DNA of 64,000 nt from Actinopolymorpha singaporensis (GCF_900104745.1 NZ_LT629732.1:1550001-1614000); one strand, 5' to 3'. Positions 45,297-54,465 are shown, counted from the stretch's first letter. The notes: a model not told the origin generated them from the sequence alone. Made by a program: numbers and translations.

Positions 45297-46685
45297 GTGG
45301 CCCCGGCGGATCCGAAGGCGGCGTACGAGCGGCTGCGATCCGCTCACCTGAACGCCGTACGCGCCTCACTCGCCGATCATGTGGCGCGGCTCGCGTGGCC
45401 ACGTGAACGCATCGACAGCTACCGAACCGAACGGCTGCGCTCTCTGCTCGGGTTCGCCCGTGAGCGCTCGGCCTTCCACGCCGCCCGGATGGGCGACGTC
45501 GACCCGGCCACCGCGACCGTCGACGATCTCGCGCGCCTGCCGGTGATGCTCAAGCAGGAGGTCGACGAGGAGTGGGACCGGATCGTCACAGTGCCGGGCA
45601 CCGACCGTGCCGGTGCGGAACGGGTCCTGGCCGAACAGGAGTGGTACTCCTACACACCTTCTGGGCTGCAGGTGTTCAGTTCGGGCGGCTCCAGCGGCGT
45701 ACGCGGTGTGTACGTGTGGGACTGGGAGCAGTTCGTCACTCTGGCCTGCCTCGCCTGGCGGTGGCAGACGCGGGCCGAGTTCGCCGTGAGCGCACCTGAC
45801 GAGGGCCGTCAAGCCCGGCTTGCGGTGCTGGAGGCGGGTGAGCCGCCACATGCCAGCACGCCGTTGTTCGACGTCGCCACCGTGCCGTGGATGCGGACCT
45901 TCGTCATTCCCGCCGCGGCGCCCTTCGAGGAGGTCCTACGTGCGGTGACAGACGTACGACCGACGCACCTCGTGGGCTACGCGTCGGTGGTCGGCCGCCT
46001 CGCCCGGGCTGTGGCCGCCGGTGAGCTCGACATCCGCCCGGTCCGGGTGAGCACGAACTCCGAACCGCTCGGCGAGGAGGACCGCGACGCGATCGACACC
46101 GCCTGGGGCGCGCCGGTTCACAACCTCTGGGGATCGACCGAGATCGGCGTCCAGGCCGTCGGTTGTGGTCGAGGCGAGGGCCTGCACATCTGCGAGGACG
46201 AGGTGATCCTGGAACGCGTCGACGCTGCCGGGAAGCCCGTCGGTCCGGACGAGCCGGCCGCGCGGACGCTGGCCACCGGGCTCGCCGGCCGGGCGTTCCC
46301 GTTCGTCCGATACGACCTCGGCGACGAGGTCACGCTGCTGCCAGGACCGTGCCAGTGCGGGAGCGCGATGCGCCGGGTCGCGGACGTCGCCGGCCGCCGC
46401 GACGACGACTTCCGCTACGGCGACCGGGTGGTCCAGGCGGCGGCGTTCCGGCACGTGCTGGGTACCGACCCGCTGATCTCGGAGTACCAGGTACGCCAGA
46501 CCGAGAGCGGCGCGGACGTGCTGGTGGTCGGGTCACCCGACGTACCCGCCGTGGTCGCCGCACTGGGCTCCTCGCTGCATCCGTACGGCGTCCCGGCCGC
46601 GGCGATCACCGTGCACATCGTCGAGGAGATTCCGCGCACCGCCGCGACCGGGAAGCTCAGGCGGTTCGTCCCCCTCGGGCGGTGA
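45297..46685 (+). CDS. Phenylacetate-CoA ligase-like AMP-forming enzyme (PaaK family)
   Basis: About 462 residues of the adenylate-forming superfamily. The P-loop motif is VFSSGGSSGVRGVYVWD, motif A5 is NLWGSTEIG, A7 is VRYDLGDEVTLLPGPCQCG and the C-terminal subdomain ends with EEIPRTAATGKLRRFVPLG. A cysteine pair (CQCG) matches the PaaK-like branch. The acid is unknown. Starts at GTG 45297 or 45264 are both possible; neither has a strong ribosome site. The gene is divergent from the LCP gene and tail-to-tail with the SDR gene. Confidence 0.85.
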   Translation: MAPADPKAAYERLRSAHLNAVRASLADHVARLAWPRERIDSYRTERLRSLLGFARERSAFHAARMGDVDPATATVDDLARLPVMLKQEVDEEWDRIVTVPGTDRAGAERVLAEQEWYSYTPSGLQVFSSGGSSGVRGVYVWDWEQFVTLACLAWRWQTRAEFAVSAPDEGRQARLAVLEAGEPPHASTPLFDVATVPWMRTFVIPAAAPFEEVLRAVTDVRPTHLVGYASVVGRLARAVAAGELDIRPVRVSTNSEPLGEEDRDAIDTAWGAPVHNLWGSTEIGVQAVGCGRGEGLHICEDEVILERVDAAGKPVGPDEPAARTLATGLAGRAFPFVRYDLGDEVTLLPGPCQCGSAMRRVADVAGRRDDDFRYGDRVVQAAAFRHVLGTDPLISEYQVRQTESGADVLVVGSPDVPAVVAALGSSLHPYGVPAAAITVHIVEEIPRTAATGKLRRFVPLGR

Positions 46686-46693
46686 CCGCATAC

Positions 46694-47455
46694 TCAGTCC
46701 ACGATCGCGCCGCAGGTGATGTTGAGCTCGGCACCGGTGATCGAGGCGGCGCGGTCGGAGGCGGCGAACGCGGCGGCGTTCCCCACGTCCTCGAAGGTAG
46801 CCGTCCGGCCGAGCATGGTCGGCTCCACCAGCGACTTCACCAGGGCCTCCCGCCCCTCGAAGCTTTCCGGGATGGTCTCGGCCACCCCACCGGTCTTCAG
46901 GCCGACGACGCGAACGCCGTACGGTCCCAGCTCGGCGGCAAGTTGCCTGCGCAGTGTGTCGCAGGCGCCGAATGCTACCTGAAACCCGCCGATGAAGTAG
47001 TCGCGCAGGGGATCACCGACCCCGCCGAAGGTGAGGATGACGCCGGATCTCTGCCGGATCATGTGCCGGGCCGCCGCCTTCGACGTCAGGAACGTCGTCC
47101 GTACGGCGGTGTGGATCGGGCGCTCGAAGTCGTCCAGGGACATCCGCGCGAGCGGCGTGCCCTGGACGTCGCCGACCGAGATCAGGTTGATCGACACGTC
47201 GACACTCCCGGAGTTCGTGGCCACCGACTCCGCGTGCTCGGTGACTGCCGCCTCGTCCAGCGCGTCGACCGTCGCCGTGTCGACCGCCCCACCGATCGAG
47301 CGGATCGCCTCGGCGATGGCGTCCATGCGTTCGGCGGTGCGACTTGCCAGATGCACCGTCGCACCCTCGCGGGCGAACCCCAGGGCGACCGCTCGTCCGA
47401 TCGGCCCAGCGCCGTAGACGATCGCGTTTCTCTTCTCCAGCAGCACTTTCGTCAT
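46694..47455 (-). CDS. Short-chain dehydrogenase/reductase-like protein lacking the YxxxK site
   Basis: A 253-residue Rossmann protein with a modified dinucleotide motif (AIVYGAGPIGRAVALGFA) and the expected SDR helices. At the place of the catalytic Tyr-x-x-x-Lys the sequence reads FQVAFGACDTLRRQLAAEL, with Phe at both positions, so normal SDR chemistry is doubtful. It ends DRAASITGAELNITCGAIVD, normal for classical SDRs. The start lies two bases after the SRPBCC stop (translational coupling); it is third in the ArsR-SRPBCC-SDR operon. Confidence 0.87.
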   Translation of the reverse strand: MTKVLLEKRNAIVYGAGPIGRAVALGFAREGATVHLASRTAERMDAIAEAIRSIGGAVDTATVDALDEAAVTEHAESVATNSGSVDVSINLISVGDVQGTPLARMSLDDFERPIHTAVRTTFLTSKAAARHMIRQRSGVILTFGGVGDPLRDYFIGGFQVAFGACDTLRRQLAAELGPYGVRVVGLKTGGVAETIPESFEGREALVKSLVEPTMLGRTATFEDVGNAAAFAASDRAASITGAELNITCGAIVD

Positions 47456-47457
47456 CC

Positions 47458-48270
47458 TCACTGTTCGAAGGTCGATGACAGGTCGGCGAGCCAGGCCCGC
47501 CAGATCGCCTGCTCTCGTCGGGCGACGTCGCCCGGCGTTCGGTACAGCCGGCCCAGGAGGTTCGCCGAGAGCGGCGCACCGTCGGCCATCGGAAAACAGG
47601 AGATCGCGTACAACGCCGGACCCGGCTCGACAGCGCGCACCAGCACGTAGCCGGGGCTGCGGTGCTCGATCGTGCCGGCGAGGTCCGGTACGCCCGCCGG
47701 CGTACGGAAGGAGTCGCCGGGAGCCAGGCCGGTCAGCCCGAGAGCTTCGAACAGGACGGCGGATGCGCGATCCCGCTCGGCCGCCGGACGACCGAGAGAC
47801 ACGCTTGCGTCGAGGTGCGCCACGGGTTGCCCGCCGAAATGCGTGAGATACGCCCGCAGGACGACCAGCGACATTCGCCAGCCGTCGCCGGCCCCTTCGA
47901 CGAGTTCCTCCCAGTCCTCGCCGTCGTGGCGGAATCCGCACACCACCCGGACGACGCAGTGGCCGCCGCCCCTTGCCTGCACGAGGAACTCGTTCGTCAG
48001 TGGCTTCGCGTCCGGCCCGATCGGCTCCTCGTACTCGAAGCGCTGCGGAGGTGTCCAGGCCGTGACGGTGGCGTCGGCGTCCTCGCCGTAGGGCCGGCGG
48101 TGGATCACCATCGCGCCACCCTCCTGCGGTTCGATGTCGGCCGGGAAGACCCAGGCCGCGTGTCCCGGGCCGGTGGCGATCGCCGCCCACACTTCCTCGG
48201 GGCTTCCTGGCACCTCGATCTCGTTACGCGTGAGCCGGGCGGAGGGATCAGGGGTGTCGTCGTCGCTCAC
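47458..48270 (-). CDS. SRPBCC/AHSA1-domain protein
   Basis: A 270-residue protein with a START-like AHSA1 domain: NEIEVPGSPEEVWAAIATGPGHAAWVFP at the N-terminus, FEYEEPIGPDAKPLTNEFLV in the middle and a C-terminal helix with GWRMSLVVLRAYLTHF. The second half (GLAPGDSFRTPAGVPDL) looks like a further partial domain of the same type. Such proteins bind hydrophobic ligands. It is cotranscribed and translationally coupled with an ArsR-type regulator upstream (ATGA overlap), a common actinobacterial pairing. Confidence 0.88.
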   Translation of the reverse strand: MSDDDTPDPSARLTRNEIEVPGSPEEVWAAIATGPGHAAWVFPADIEPQEGGAMVIHRRPYGEDADATVTAWTPPQRFEYEEPIGPDAKPLTNEFLVQARGGGHCVVRVVCGFRHDGEDWEELVEGAGDGWRMSLVVLRAYLTHFGGQPVAHLDASVSLGRPAAERDRASAVLFEALGLTGLAPGDSFRTPAGVPDLAGTIEHRSPGYVLVRAVEPGPALYAISCFPMADGAPLSANLLGRLYRTPGDVARREQAIWRAWLADLSSTFEQ

Positions 48271-48908
48271 GAGGCCTCCCCTCCTTCTGTGGCGGCCCCG
48301 CCTGCCACGCCGGGGTCCACGCCCTTGGGCACGGGATGGACGGTGACCGTCAGCCGCTGCCAGCGGCCGTCGGGGGTGCGCTCGTCGTGGTACTTCGAGA
48401 CCAGCCGGTTCACCGCGGTGGTGAGCTCGTGCGCGAACGCCGCCCGGTCGGCCGGCGAGCCGAACCGGATGGCGGTGTCCAGTCCGTAGACCGGCAGCCG
48501 CGTGCGCCGGCGTACGGCGTTCCTGGCCATCGCGCCGACCTCCGCGACCACCCGAGCGGCGAGCCCGACAACGTATGCGGCCGACATCCGGTCGGCATCG
48601 GTGGCATCGGACCGGGGAGCGCTGGCGGCCGCGCCGAGCGCCTCGGGTGAGACGACATATCCCGCGGCGGTGGCGACCAGGTGGCGTTCCTTCAGCCCAC
48701 CCCAGGCGCGCTCGCCCGCCGCCTCCACCAGGCCGTGCTGCTCCAGCAGGCGCAGGTGGTAGTTGATCCGCTGCCGGGGCAGGCCGAGCCGGCTGGCCAG
48801 GAGGGAAGCCGAGGCGGGCTCCCGCAGTTCGGCCAGCAGCCTGGACCGGAGCGGATCGAGAGCGGTCACCGCAGCAGCGGGGTCCTCGATCACGTCGACG
48901 TCGCGCAT
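48267..48908 (-). CDS. ArsR-type winged-helix regulator
   Basis: A 213-residue regulator. The HTH is SASLLASRLGLPRQRINYHLRLLEQHGLVE, followed by a wing. No metal-binding Cys pattern is present, so it is probably not a metal sensor; the long C-terminal part may bind a ligand. It heads the ArsR-SRPBCC-SDR operon, and an inverted repeat TTGACA-N8-TGTCAA lies just upstream. Confidence 0.9.
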   Translation of the reverse strand: MRDVDVIEDPAAAVTALDPLRSRLLAELREPASASLLASRLGLPRQRINYHLRLLEQHGLVEAAGERAWGGLKERHLVATAAGYVVSPEALGAAASAPRSDATDADRMSAAYVVGLAARVVAEVGAMARNAVRRRTRLPVYGLDTAIRFGSPADRAAFAHELTTAVNRLVSKYHDERTPDGRWQRLTVTVHPVPKGVDPGVAGGAATEGGEAS

Positions 48909-48923
48909 GGCGTCACCGAACCA

Positions 48924-48943
48924 TTGACAGAAAAATTTGTCAA
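48924..48943. promoter_or_regulatory. Predicted ArsR operator overlapping the -35 element
   Basis: TTGACA (48924-48929) and TGTCAA (48938-48943) form a perfect six-base inverted repeat around an eight-base AT-rich spacer. On the minus strand the distal arm reads TTGACA, an ideal -35 box, 35 bases before the ATG of the ArsR gene. Repressor binding would block the promoter. Confidence 0.7.
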
Positions 48944-49010
48944 GAACTGACCCGGCCCCGGAATGGGTGGCGCCGCGGTCCGGGCGGGCCGCAAGCCGGC
49001 GTCGCGCGGG

Positions 49011-51256
49011 TCAACCTCCTGCGGCGAGCTGGGCCGGCAGCGGCCGGGCGTGCAGGACGGTGAGTGCGGACACGGCCCGGGTGAGCGCGACGTACAGCCG
49101 GTTCAGGCCGCGTGGCTCGGCGTCCACGATCGCCGCGGGCTCGACCACGACCACGCCGTCGAACTCCAGACCCTTGGCCAGCGAGGCGGGCACGCACACG
49201 AGCCGGAAGTGCTCCAGCGCGTTCTCGGTGTCACCGAGCATGGCCGGTGTCAACCCGACCTTGTCGAGGGTCGACCGGGTCGGCGCGGCGGTCAGGTGGT
49301 CGAAGACCCGCCTGATCTCGGCGTCGGCGGCGATGACGCCGATCGAGCCGGCGCGGCCGCCCTCCTCGTCGATCCGCAGGCAGGCTTGCAGAACGTCCTC
49401 GGCGGCCACCTCGGAAGCGCCGGCCGCGGTGATCTCGAGTCCGCCCGCGGCCCGCCGCAGACTGACGGGCTTGGCCAGGTCGGGCTGCAGGGACGGCAGC
49501 AACCTCGCGGCGTACTCGATGATCGCCGCGGGCACCCGGAAGCCGCGGGTGAGCTCGACGATCTCGGCAGACTCACCCGCCCCGAGCTCGGCCAGGACGC
49601 TCTGCCAGGAGGCGGAGGCGTACGGCGTGGTGGCCTGGGCCAGGTCGCCGAGCACCGTGGCCGTACGGCAACGCCGGCCGAGCGCGCGCAACTGCATCGC
49701 GGACAGGTCCTGCGCCTCGTCGACGACCAGGTGGCCGCGGCGGGGTTCGCGTTCGAGGAGATCGCCCAGCTCGTCGAGGAGGACGAGGTCCGCCTCGGAC
49801 CAGCGGGCCGACTTCACCGAGCGGTACGGCTTGCGCCACTGCAGCGCCTTCTGCTCCTCTGCGGTGAGGTCGTCGCCGGCCGCCTCGGTCAGGAAGCCGG
49901 CATCGGAGAGCAGCCGGTGCAGCACCTGCTCAGGTGAACGCTGCGGCCAGACCTGGTTGAGGATTCGCCGGACCGGGGCCGACCTGGCCAGGGCGTTCTG
50001 GGTCCGGTCGTCGGGCGTTCCGCCTCGTTGTTCCATCCGCAGCAGCACCGCGTGGGCGAGCCGCTGCGCGAGCGTCGTGCGGCCGGGCGCGTAGCGGGTG
50101 GCGGTCTCGACCACCCCCGCGGCGATCTCGCGTACCTCGTAGTCGGGCACCCGGAAGCGGCTCGCGCCCTTGCTGTAGACGAGCGCCTCCACGTCGTCGC
50201 CGACCCCGACACCCGACCACAGGGCCCGCCGCAGCGCCGCCGCCATCCGGGCGTCGCCCTTCACCGTGACCGTGGCGGTCTCCTCCTCGCTCTCGGCCAT
50301 CGGATGGTCGGGGTAGTAGCGGCGGATCAGGTCCGGGAACGTCAACTGCTGGACGAAAACCTCACCGAGCGCCGGCAGCACGTGCCGGATGTACTGCAGG
50401 AACGACCGGTTCGGGCCGATGATCGCGATTCCGCCGTCGCGGGCCAGGCGGGTGCGTTCGGCGTAGAGCAGGTAGGCGACCCGGTGCAGGCCGACCGCGG
50501 TCTTGCCGGTGCCCGGCGCTCCCTGCACGCAGATCGTGGTGTCCAGCGGCGCGCGGACCAGCACGTCCTGGTCGGGCTGGATGGTGGCGACGATGTCGCG
50601 CATCGGGCCCGACCGCGGCCGCTCGATCTCCGCGGTCACCAGGTCGGAGAAGCCCTGCGCCGCCGTGGTCTGCGCGCCGCTCACCGGCTCGTCCTCGTAC
50701 GCCGTCACGTCGACGAAGCCGTCGGGCCCGGGCTCTGGGCGAAGCCATGGCGACGGCGTACCAGCACACGTTGGGGATCGGCGGGCCCGGCACGGTAGAA
50801 CGGCATGGCGACCCGCGCCCGCCAGTCGATCACCAGGGGCGTGCCGTCGGGCTCGCGGATGTGGCGGCGGCCGATGTAGATCCGGTCGACGTCGCCGTCG
50901 GGGCCCGGCACGCGCCCGCCGCCGTCGGCGTGGTCGAACACCGCGCCCGGCTCACAGTCCAGGCGCCCGAAGAACAACGGGATCCTCGGCAGGTCCAGCA
51001 GTACCTCGGCGCGGTGCTCGCGCGCCCACTCGTAGAACTTGTTGTCCCAGTAGCTGTCGCTGCCGGAGTTGACGATGGCCGGCGTCTCGGTGTCGGTCAC
51101 CTCGGCATGCATGACTTCCAGCGCGGCCCGGGCGGCTCGCAGGTGCGCGCGTTCGGCGGCCAGTTCCGGATCCACGACGGGCTCGGACGTGGCAGTGAGG
51201 TTCGAGGAGTCGGCAACGTTCGGCGAGGCGGAGGGGGTGGATGGGGCAGAGGGCAT
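49011..51256 (-). pseudogene. HelR-like RNA polymerase-recycling ATPase (HelD/UvrD superfamily), frame broken
   Basis: N-terminal part (51256-50705; ATG with GGAGG seven bases upstream) carries YWDNKFYEWAREH, IYIGRRHIREPDGTPLVIDW and AMPFYRA, typical of actinobacterial HelD/HelR. The motor part continues in another frame with PDGFVDV, EIERPRSGPMRDIVATIQPDQD, Walker A QGAPGTGKTAVGLHRV, Walker B HLVVDEAQDLSAMQLRALGRR and the C-terminal RLYVALTRAVSALTVLH. One added C near 50724-50732 would restore a single 748-residue protein. In characterised species HelR removes stalled RNA polymerase and contributes to rifampicin tolerance. No RAE-type upstream element was found. Confidence 0.88.
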
Positions 51257-51471
51257 GAAGGAGCCTCCACGATGGTTGTCAGGCTCTCGTCAGCAGTGGG
51301 CGGCGCGGGCCCCCGCTCCAGGGCCGCCTTCGAAGTGGCGGCGCAACCGGCTCGGTTCGGTCCCTGCTCTCCGGCACTACTGTCCGTACGACAAGCCATC
51401 GCACGTTACCAGCGGGCACCGAGGAGCGGAACCCGTTTTCCCGGCGCTGCCCGACCGGCCGGGATTCCGGG

Positions 51472-51501
51472 TTGACCCCGTTCGCCGGTGCGCCCTAATC
51501 T
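51472..51501 (+). promoter_or_regulatory. Predicted sigma-70-like promoter of the ABC operon
   Basis: TTGACC (51472-51477) and TAATCT (51496-51501) with an 18-base spacer, upstream of the ABC transporter operon. Confidence 0.5.
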
Positions 51502-51516
51502 GCCCAGTGGCAGCCC

Positions 51517-51534
51517 GGCACCTGCGAAGGTGCC
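51517..51534 (+). promoter_or_regulatory. Leader hairpin with GNRA tetraloop
   Basis: GGCACCT-GCGA-AGGTGCC is a perfect seven-base-pair stem with a GCGA loop, about 16 bases after the predicted -10 box and 108 bases before the ABC start. No U-run follows, so it is not a simple terminator. Confidence 0.5.
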
Positions 51535-51641
51535 CCCAGGGTGTGACCCCGCCCGGCGAGATTTGGTGGGCCAGCTCTGCGCCTCGCGCATTGACGCTGC
51601 CCGGTCCGAACCATCAGCGAATCTCGAAAGCGGTGCCCCAC

Positions 51642-52757
51642 GTGACATCGGTTCACGGTCATCCCGACGCCCAGCCTCACTTCGACCGACCCGCGGTCAT
51701 CGCCGCGGCCGGGCTCACCAAGACCTACACCTTCCACGACCAGGGCGCCGGGCTGGCCGGCGCGGTCCGGAGCCTGGTCCGCCGCAGGTACCAGACCCGC
51801 CTCGCCGTCGACAGCATCGACTTCACCATCGGCCGCGGCGAGGTCGTCGGCCTGCTCGGGCCGAACGGCGCCGGCAAGACCACGACGCTGAAGATGCTGT
51901 CCGGTCTGCTCTACCCCACCTCCGGTGACCTGGAGGTCCTCGGGCACACACCGTCTCGGCGCCGGCCGGACTACCTTCGCCGCATCGCACTGGTCATGGG
52001 CCAGAAGACGATGCTCTGGTGGGACGTCCCGGCGATGGAGAGCCTGCTGCTGCACAAGGAGATGTACGACCTGTCGGCCGCCGAGTTCCAGCGCAACGTC
52101 GACGAACTCGCCGAGTTGCTGGAAGTACGCGACCTGCTGAACGTCCAGGTACGCAAGGTCTCCCTCGGCGAGCGGATGAAGCTCGAGCTCATGGCAGCGC
52201 TCGTGCACGGTCCGGAGATCCTCTTCCTGGACGAGCCGACGATCGGCCTTGACGTGGTGGCCAAGGCCCGCGTCCGCGCGTTCCTCGCCGAGGTGACCCG
52301 ACGCCACGGCACCACGATCCTCGTCACCAGCCACGACATGGACGACATCGAGGCGCTCTGCTCGCGGGTGATGGTCATCGACCACGGTCGGCTGCAGTAC
52401 GACGGAAGCCTGAGCGGACTCGTCCACGCCGCGCGACCGCGCAAGCTCGTCCGGGCCACGTATGCGCGGGCCGTCGAGGAAAGCCGGCTGGCCGGCCTCG
52501 ACGGCGTCGCCGTCGGGAGTGGCGGCTCGGACCAGACCGTCTCCCTCGAGGTCGAGCGGGAACGCACCGGCGAGGTCCTCGAACAGCTGACCAGACTCGG
52601 ACCGCTGGTCGACCTCGACGTCGCCGACGCCGACGTCGAGGAGATCATGCGGGACCTCTTCCTCCGGCGCGGCGCTGTCGGCGCCGGCGGCGCCGTTGGC
52701 CCCGGCGGCGGTCCGGCCGACTCGGCCTCCTCCGCCGAGACGGAGGACGTGCGATGA
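51642..52757 (+). CDS. ABC transporter ATP-binding protein (ABC-2 type)
   Basis: A 371-residue ATPase. Walker A is GLLGPNGAGKTTTLKML, the signature region is VRKVSLGERMKLELMAAL (LSLGER type), Walker B is ILFLDEPTIGLD and the switch His is in VTSHDMDD. A long C-terminal region after residue 260 is typical of NatA-like exporters. It forms a three-gene operon with two ABC-2 permeases, each joined by ATGA overlaps. The GTG at 51642 is probable; GTG 51633 is possible. Confidence 0.92.
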   Translation: MTSVHGHPDAQPHFDRPAVIAAAGLTKTYTFHDQGAGLAGAVRSLVRRRYQTRLAVDSIDFTIGRGEVVGLLGPNGAGKTTTLKMLSGLLYPTSGDLEVLGHTPSRRRPDYLRRIALVMGQKTMLWWDVPAMESLLLHKEMYDLSAAEFQRNVDELAELLEVRDLLNVQVRKVSLGERMKLELMAALVHGPEILFLDEPTIGLDVVAKARVRAFLAEVTRRHGTTILVTSHDMDDIEALCSRVMVIDHGRLQYDGSLSGLVHAARPRKLVRATYARAVEESRLAGLDGVAVGSGGSDQTVSLEVERERTGEVLEQLTRLGPLVDLDVADADVEEIMRDLFLRRGAVGAGGAVGPGGGPADSASSAETEDVR

Positions 52758-53566
52758 ACTCCGTACTGCGTAACCTCCGGATCCTCCGGCGGATGACGGC
52801 GGCCCACATCGCCATGTCGCTGACCTACCGCGGTGAGTGGGTGGTCTTCATGGCGGCCAACATCAGTGTGCCGATCATCTCCCTGCTCATCTGGCGTACG
52901 GCGCTCGCGAACGGTGCGCAACTGCCGGTTGACGAGCAGTACCTCACGACCTACTTCGTGCTGTTGAGCATGGTCACGATGGCCACCTCGTCGTGGATGA
53001 CAGGTTTCCTGTCCCGCGACATCAGGCTCGGCAGACTGTCCAGCTGGATGGTGCGGCCGGCGTCGTTGCTGCTGGACTTCGTGGCCAACAACCTGTCGGA
53101 GAAGATCCTCAAGACGTTCGCGCTGGTGCCGATGGTCGGTGTGCTGTGGTGGATCTTCCGTGACTCCATGCGCGTCCCCTCCGGACCGGGTCACCTCGCG
53201 GTGTTCGCGGTCAGTGTCGTGCTCGCCGCCGTGCTGGTGTTCACGATCGACATCCTGGTCGCCGCGCTGACCTTCTGGATGGACGACGTGATGGCGCTGC
53301 ACCAGGCGCGGTTGATCGTCGCGAACGTGCTGTCCGGCGCGATCGTCCCGCTGGCGTTGATGCCGGACTGGTCGCGGGGCTTCATCGACCTGCAGCCGTT
53401 CCGCTACACGGTGTCGTTCCCGGTCGAGATCGTCGCCGGCCACCTGTCGGACGCCGAGATCCTCACCGGCATGGGCATCCAGGTCGGGTACGTCGTCGGT
53501 TTCGGGGTCCTTGCCCGCCTGGTCTGGGCGGCCGGCATCCGTGGCTACTCGGCGGTGGGCGCATGA
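52754..53566 (+). CDS. ABC-2 family transporter permease
   Basis: A 270-residue membrane protein with six hydrophobic segments, of the ABC-2 (DUF990-like) permease type: ISVPIISLLIWRTALANG, YFVLLSMVTMATSSWMTGF, RPASLLLDFVANNLSEKI and VEIVAGHLSDAEILTGM. The start overlaps the stop of the ATPase gene (ATGA). It forms a complex with the two neighbours; the substrate is unknown. Confidence 0.92.
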   Translation: MNSVLRNLRILRRMTAAHIAMSLTYRGEWVVFMAANISVPIISLLIWRTALANGAQLPVDEQYLTTYFVLLSMVTMATSSWMTGFLSRDIRLGRLSSWMVRPASLLLDFVANNLSEKILKTFALVPMVGVLWWIFRDSMRVPSGPGHLAVFAVSVVLAAVLVFTIDILVAALTFWMDDVMALHQARLIVANVLSGAIVPLALMPDWSRGFIDLQPFRYTVSFPVEIVAGHLSDAEILTGMGIQVGYVVGFGVLARLVWAAGIRGYSAVGA

Positions 53567-54465
53567 CGACACCGACACCGACACCGGCACCGGCACCGGC
53601 ACCGGCACCGGCACCCACTCCGACTCGTACGTACGCCGACCCGCGAGACCCGATCGACCGGACGTGGCTGCGGCGGCAGGTGCGGCACCTGCGCCTGTGG
53701 CGAAGGTTTCTGTCACAGGCGGTCGTGCGAGAGACCCACTACCGCGCGCACTTCGTGACGACGCTGGCCGTCGGTGTGGTGCAACTCGGGCTTGCGCTCG
53801 TTCCGATTCTCCTGCTGTACGGCTACACCGACGACCTGCGCGGCTGGTCACAGGCACAGGTGCTCACCCTCGTCGGCGTCTACCAGGTGGTGACGGGTGT
53901 GCTCGCGGCGTTCGTGGCGCCCAACCTGAACCGGATGACGACCTACATCACCGAGGGCGAACTCGACGTGGTCCTCGTACGCCCGGTGTCCAGCCAGTTC
54001 TACCTGACGCTGCGGTGGATCAACGTCGCCGAACTCGGCAACGTGGCCAGCGGCCTGGTGCTGCTGGTGTTCGGCCTGGTCCGCTCGGGTGCGGCTCCGA
54101 ACCCGTTCGAGGTCGTGCAGGCGCTGGTCCTCGCCGCCTGCGGCACCGTGCTGCTGGCCAGTGTGTGGTGTGCGATGTCGTTCACGGCGTTCTGGATCCA
54201 GTCGGTGAACCCGATCGGCATGCTCTACACCAGCCTGGCCGAGTCGGGCCGCTATCCGCTGGTGTTCTTCCCGTTCGCCGTGCGTACGTTCCTCACGTTC
54301 GTGTTTCCGGTCGCGTTCGCGTCGACGCTCCCGGCGCAGGCGCTGCACGGCGGAGTCGGCTGGCTGCCGGTGATGGGAGGCGTCGCCCTCACCGTGGTCG
54401 TGGTGACGCTCGTGCGCGCGCAGTGGCGGCGCGGCCTGCGCTCCTACGCCAGCGCCAGCAGCTAG
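53563..54465 (+). CDS. ABC-2 family transporter permease with Pro-rich N-terminus
   Basis: A 300-residue membrane protein: six hydrophobic segments after a cytoplasmic N-terminus composed of PT then PA dipeptide repeats. RETHYRAHFVTTLAVGVVQ, ITEGELDVVLVRPVSSQFYL and QSVNPIGMLYTSLAESGRYP show the same family as the preceding permease. The last gene of the operon; its 3' end overlaps the convergent marR gene by four bases. The N-terminal repeat is encoded by a hexanucleotide microsatellite. Confidence 0.92.
   Translation: MTTPTPTPAPAPAPAPAPTPTRTYADPRDPIDRTWLRRQVRHLRLWRRFLSQAVVRETHYRAHFVTTLAVGVVQLGLALVPILLLYGYTDDLRGWSQAQVLTLVGVYQVVTGVLAAFVAPNLNRMTTYITEGELDVVLVRPVSSQFYLTLRWINVAELGNVASGLVLLVFGLVRSGAAPNPFEVVQALVLAACGTVLLASVWCAMSFTAFWIQSVNPIGMLYTSLAESGRYPLVFFPFAVRTFLTFVFPVAFASTLPAQALHGGVGWLPVMGGVALTVVVVTLVRAQWRRGLRSYASASS
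53569..53616 (+). repeat. Hexanucleotide tandem repeat at the start of the permease gene
   Basis: Three ACACCG units (53569-53586) then four GCACCG units (53587-53610) and a final GCACCC. The unit is a multiple of three, so copy-number change would alter only the length of the Pro-rich N-terminal tail. Confidence 0.85.

Larger units (their letters stand above)
51257..51641. other. Divergent control region between helR and the ABC operon
   Basis: A 385-base region without its own gene, although the ABC frame remains open through it. It holds the helR ribosome site (GGAGG) at its left end, a predicted promoter at 51472-51501 and a hairpin at 51517-51534. The leader of the ABC operon from the promoter to the GTG start would be about 135 bases, long enough for regulation. 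Confidence 0.5.

Noticed and set aside
46163-47650. A 495-codon plus-strand open frame running across the ligase and SDR genes
   Set aside because: It is an off-frame reading of the PaaK-like gene followed by antisense of the SDR gene; no domain is visible.
51257-51641. Rifampicin-associated element (RAE) upstream of helR
   Set aside because: No GGGGCTTGCGNCAAG-type inverted repeat could be found in the helR upstream region.
53569-53616. CRISPR-like or regulatory repeat
   Set aside because: The repeat has no spacers, is a continuous hexamer array, and encodes the N-terminus of a permease.
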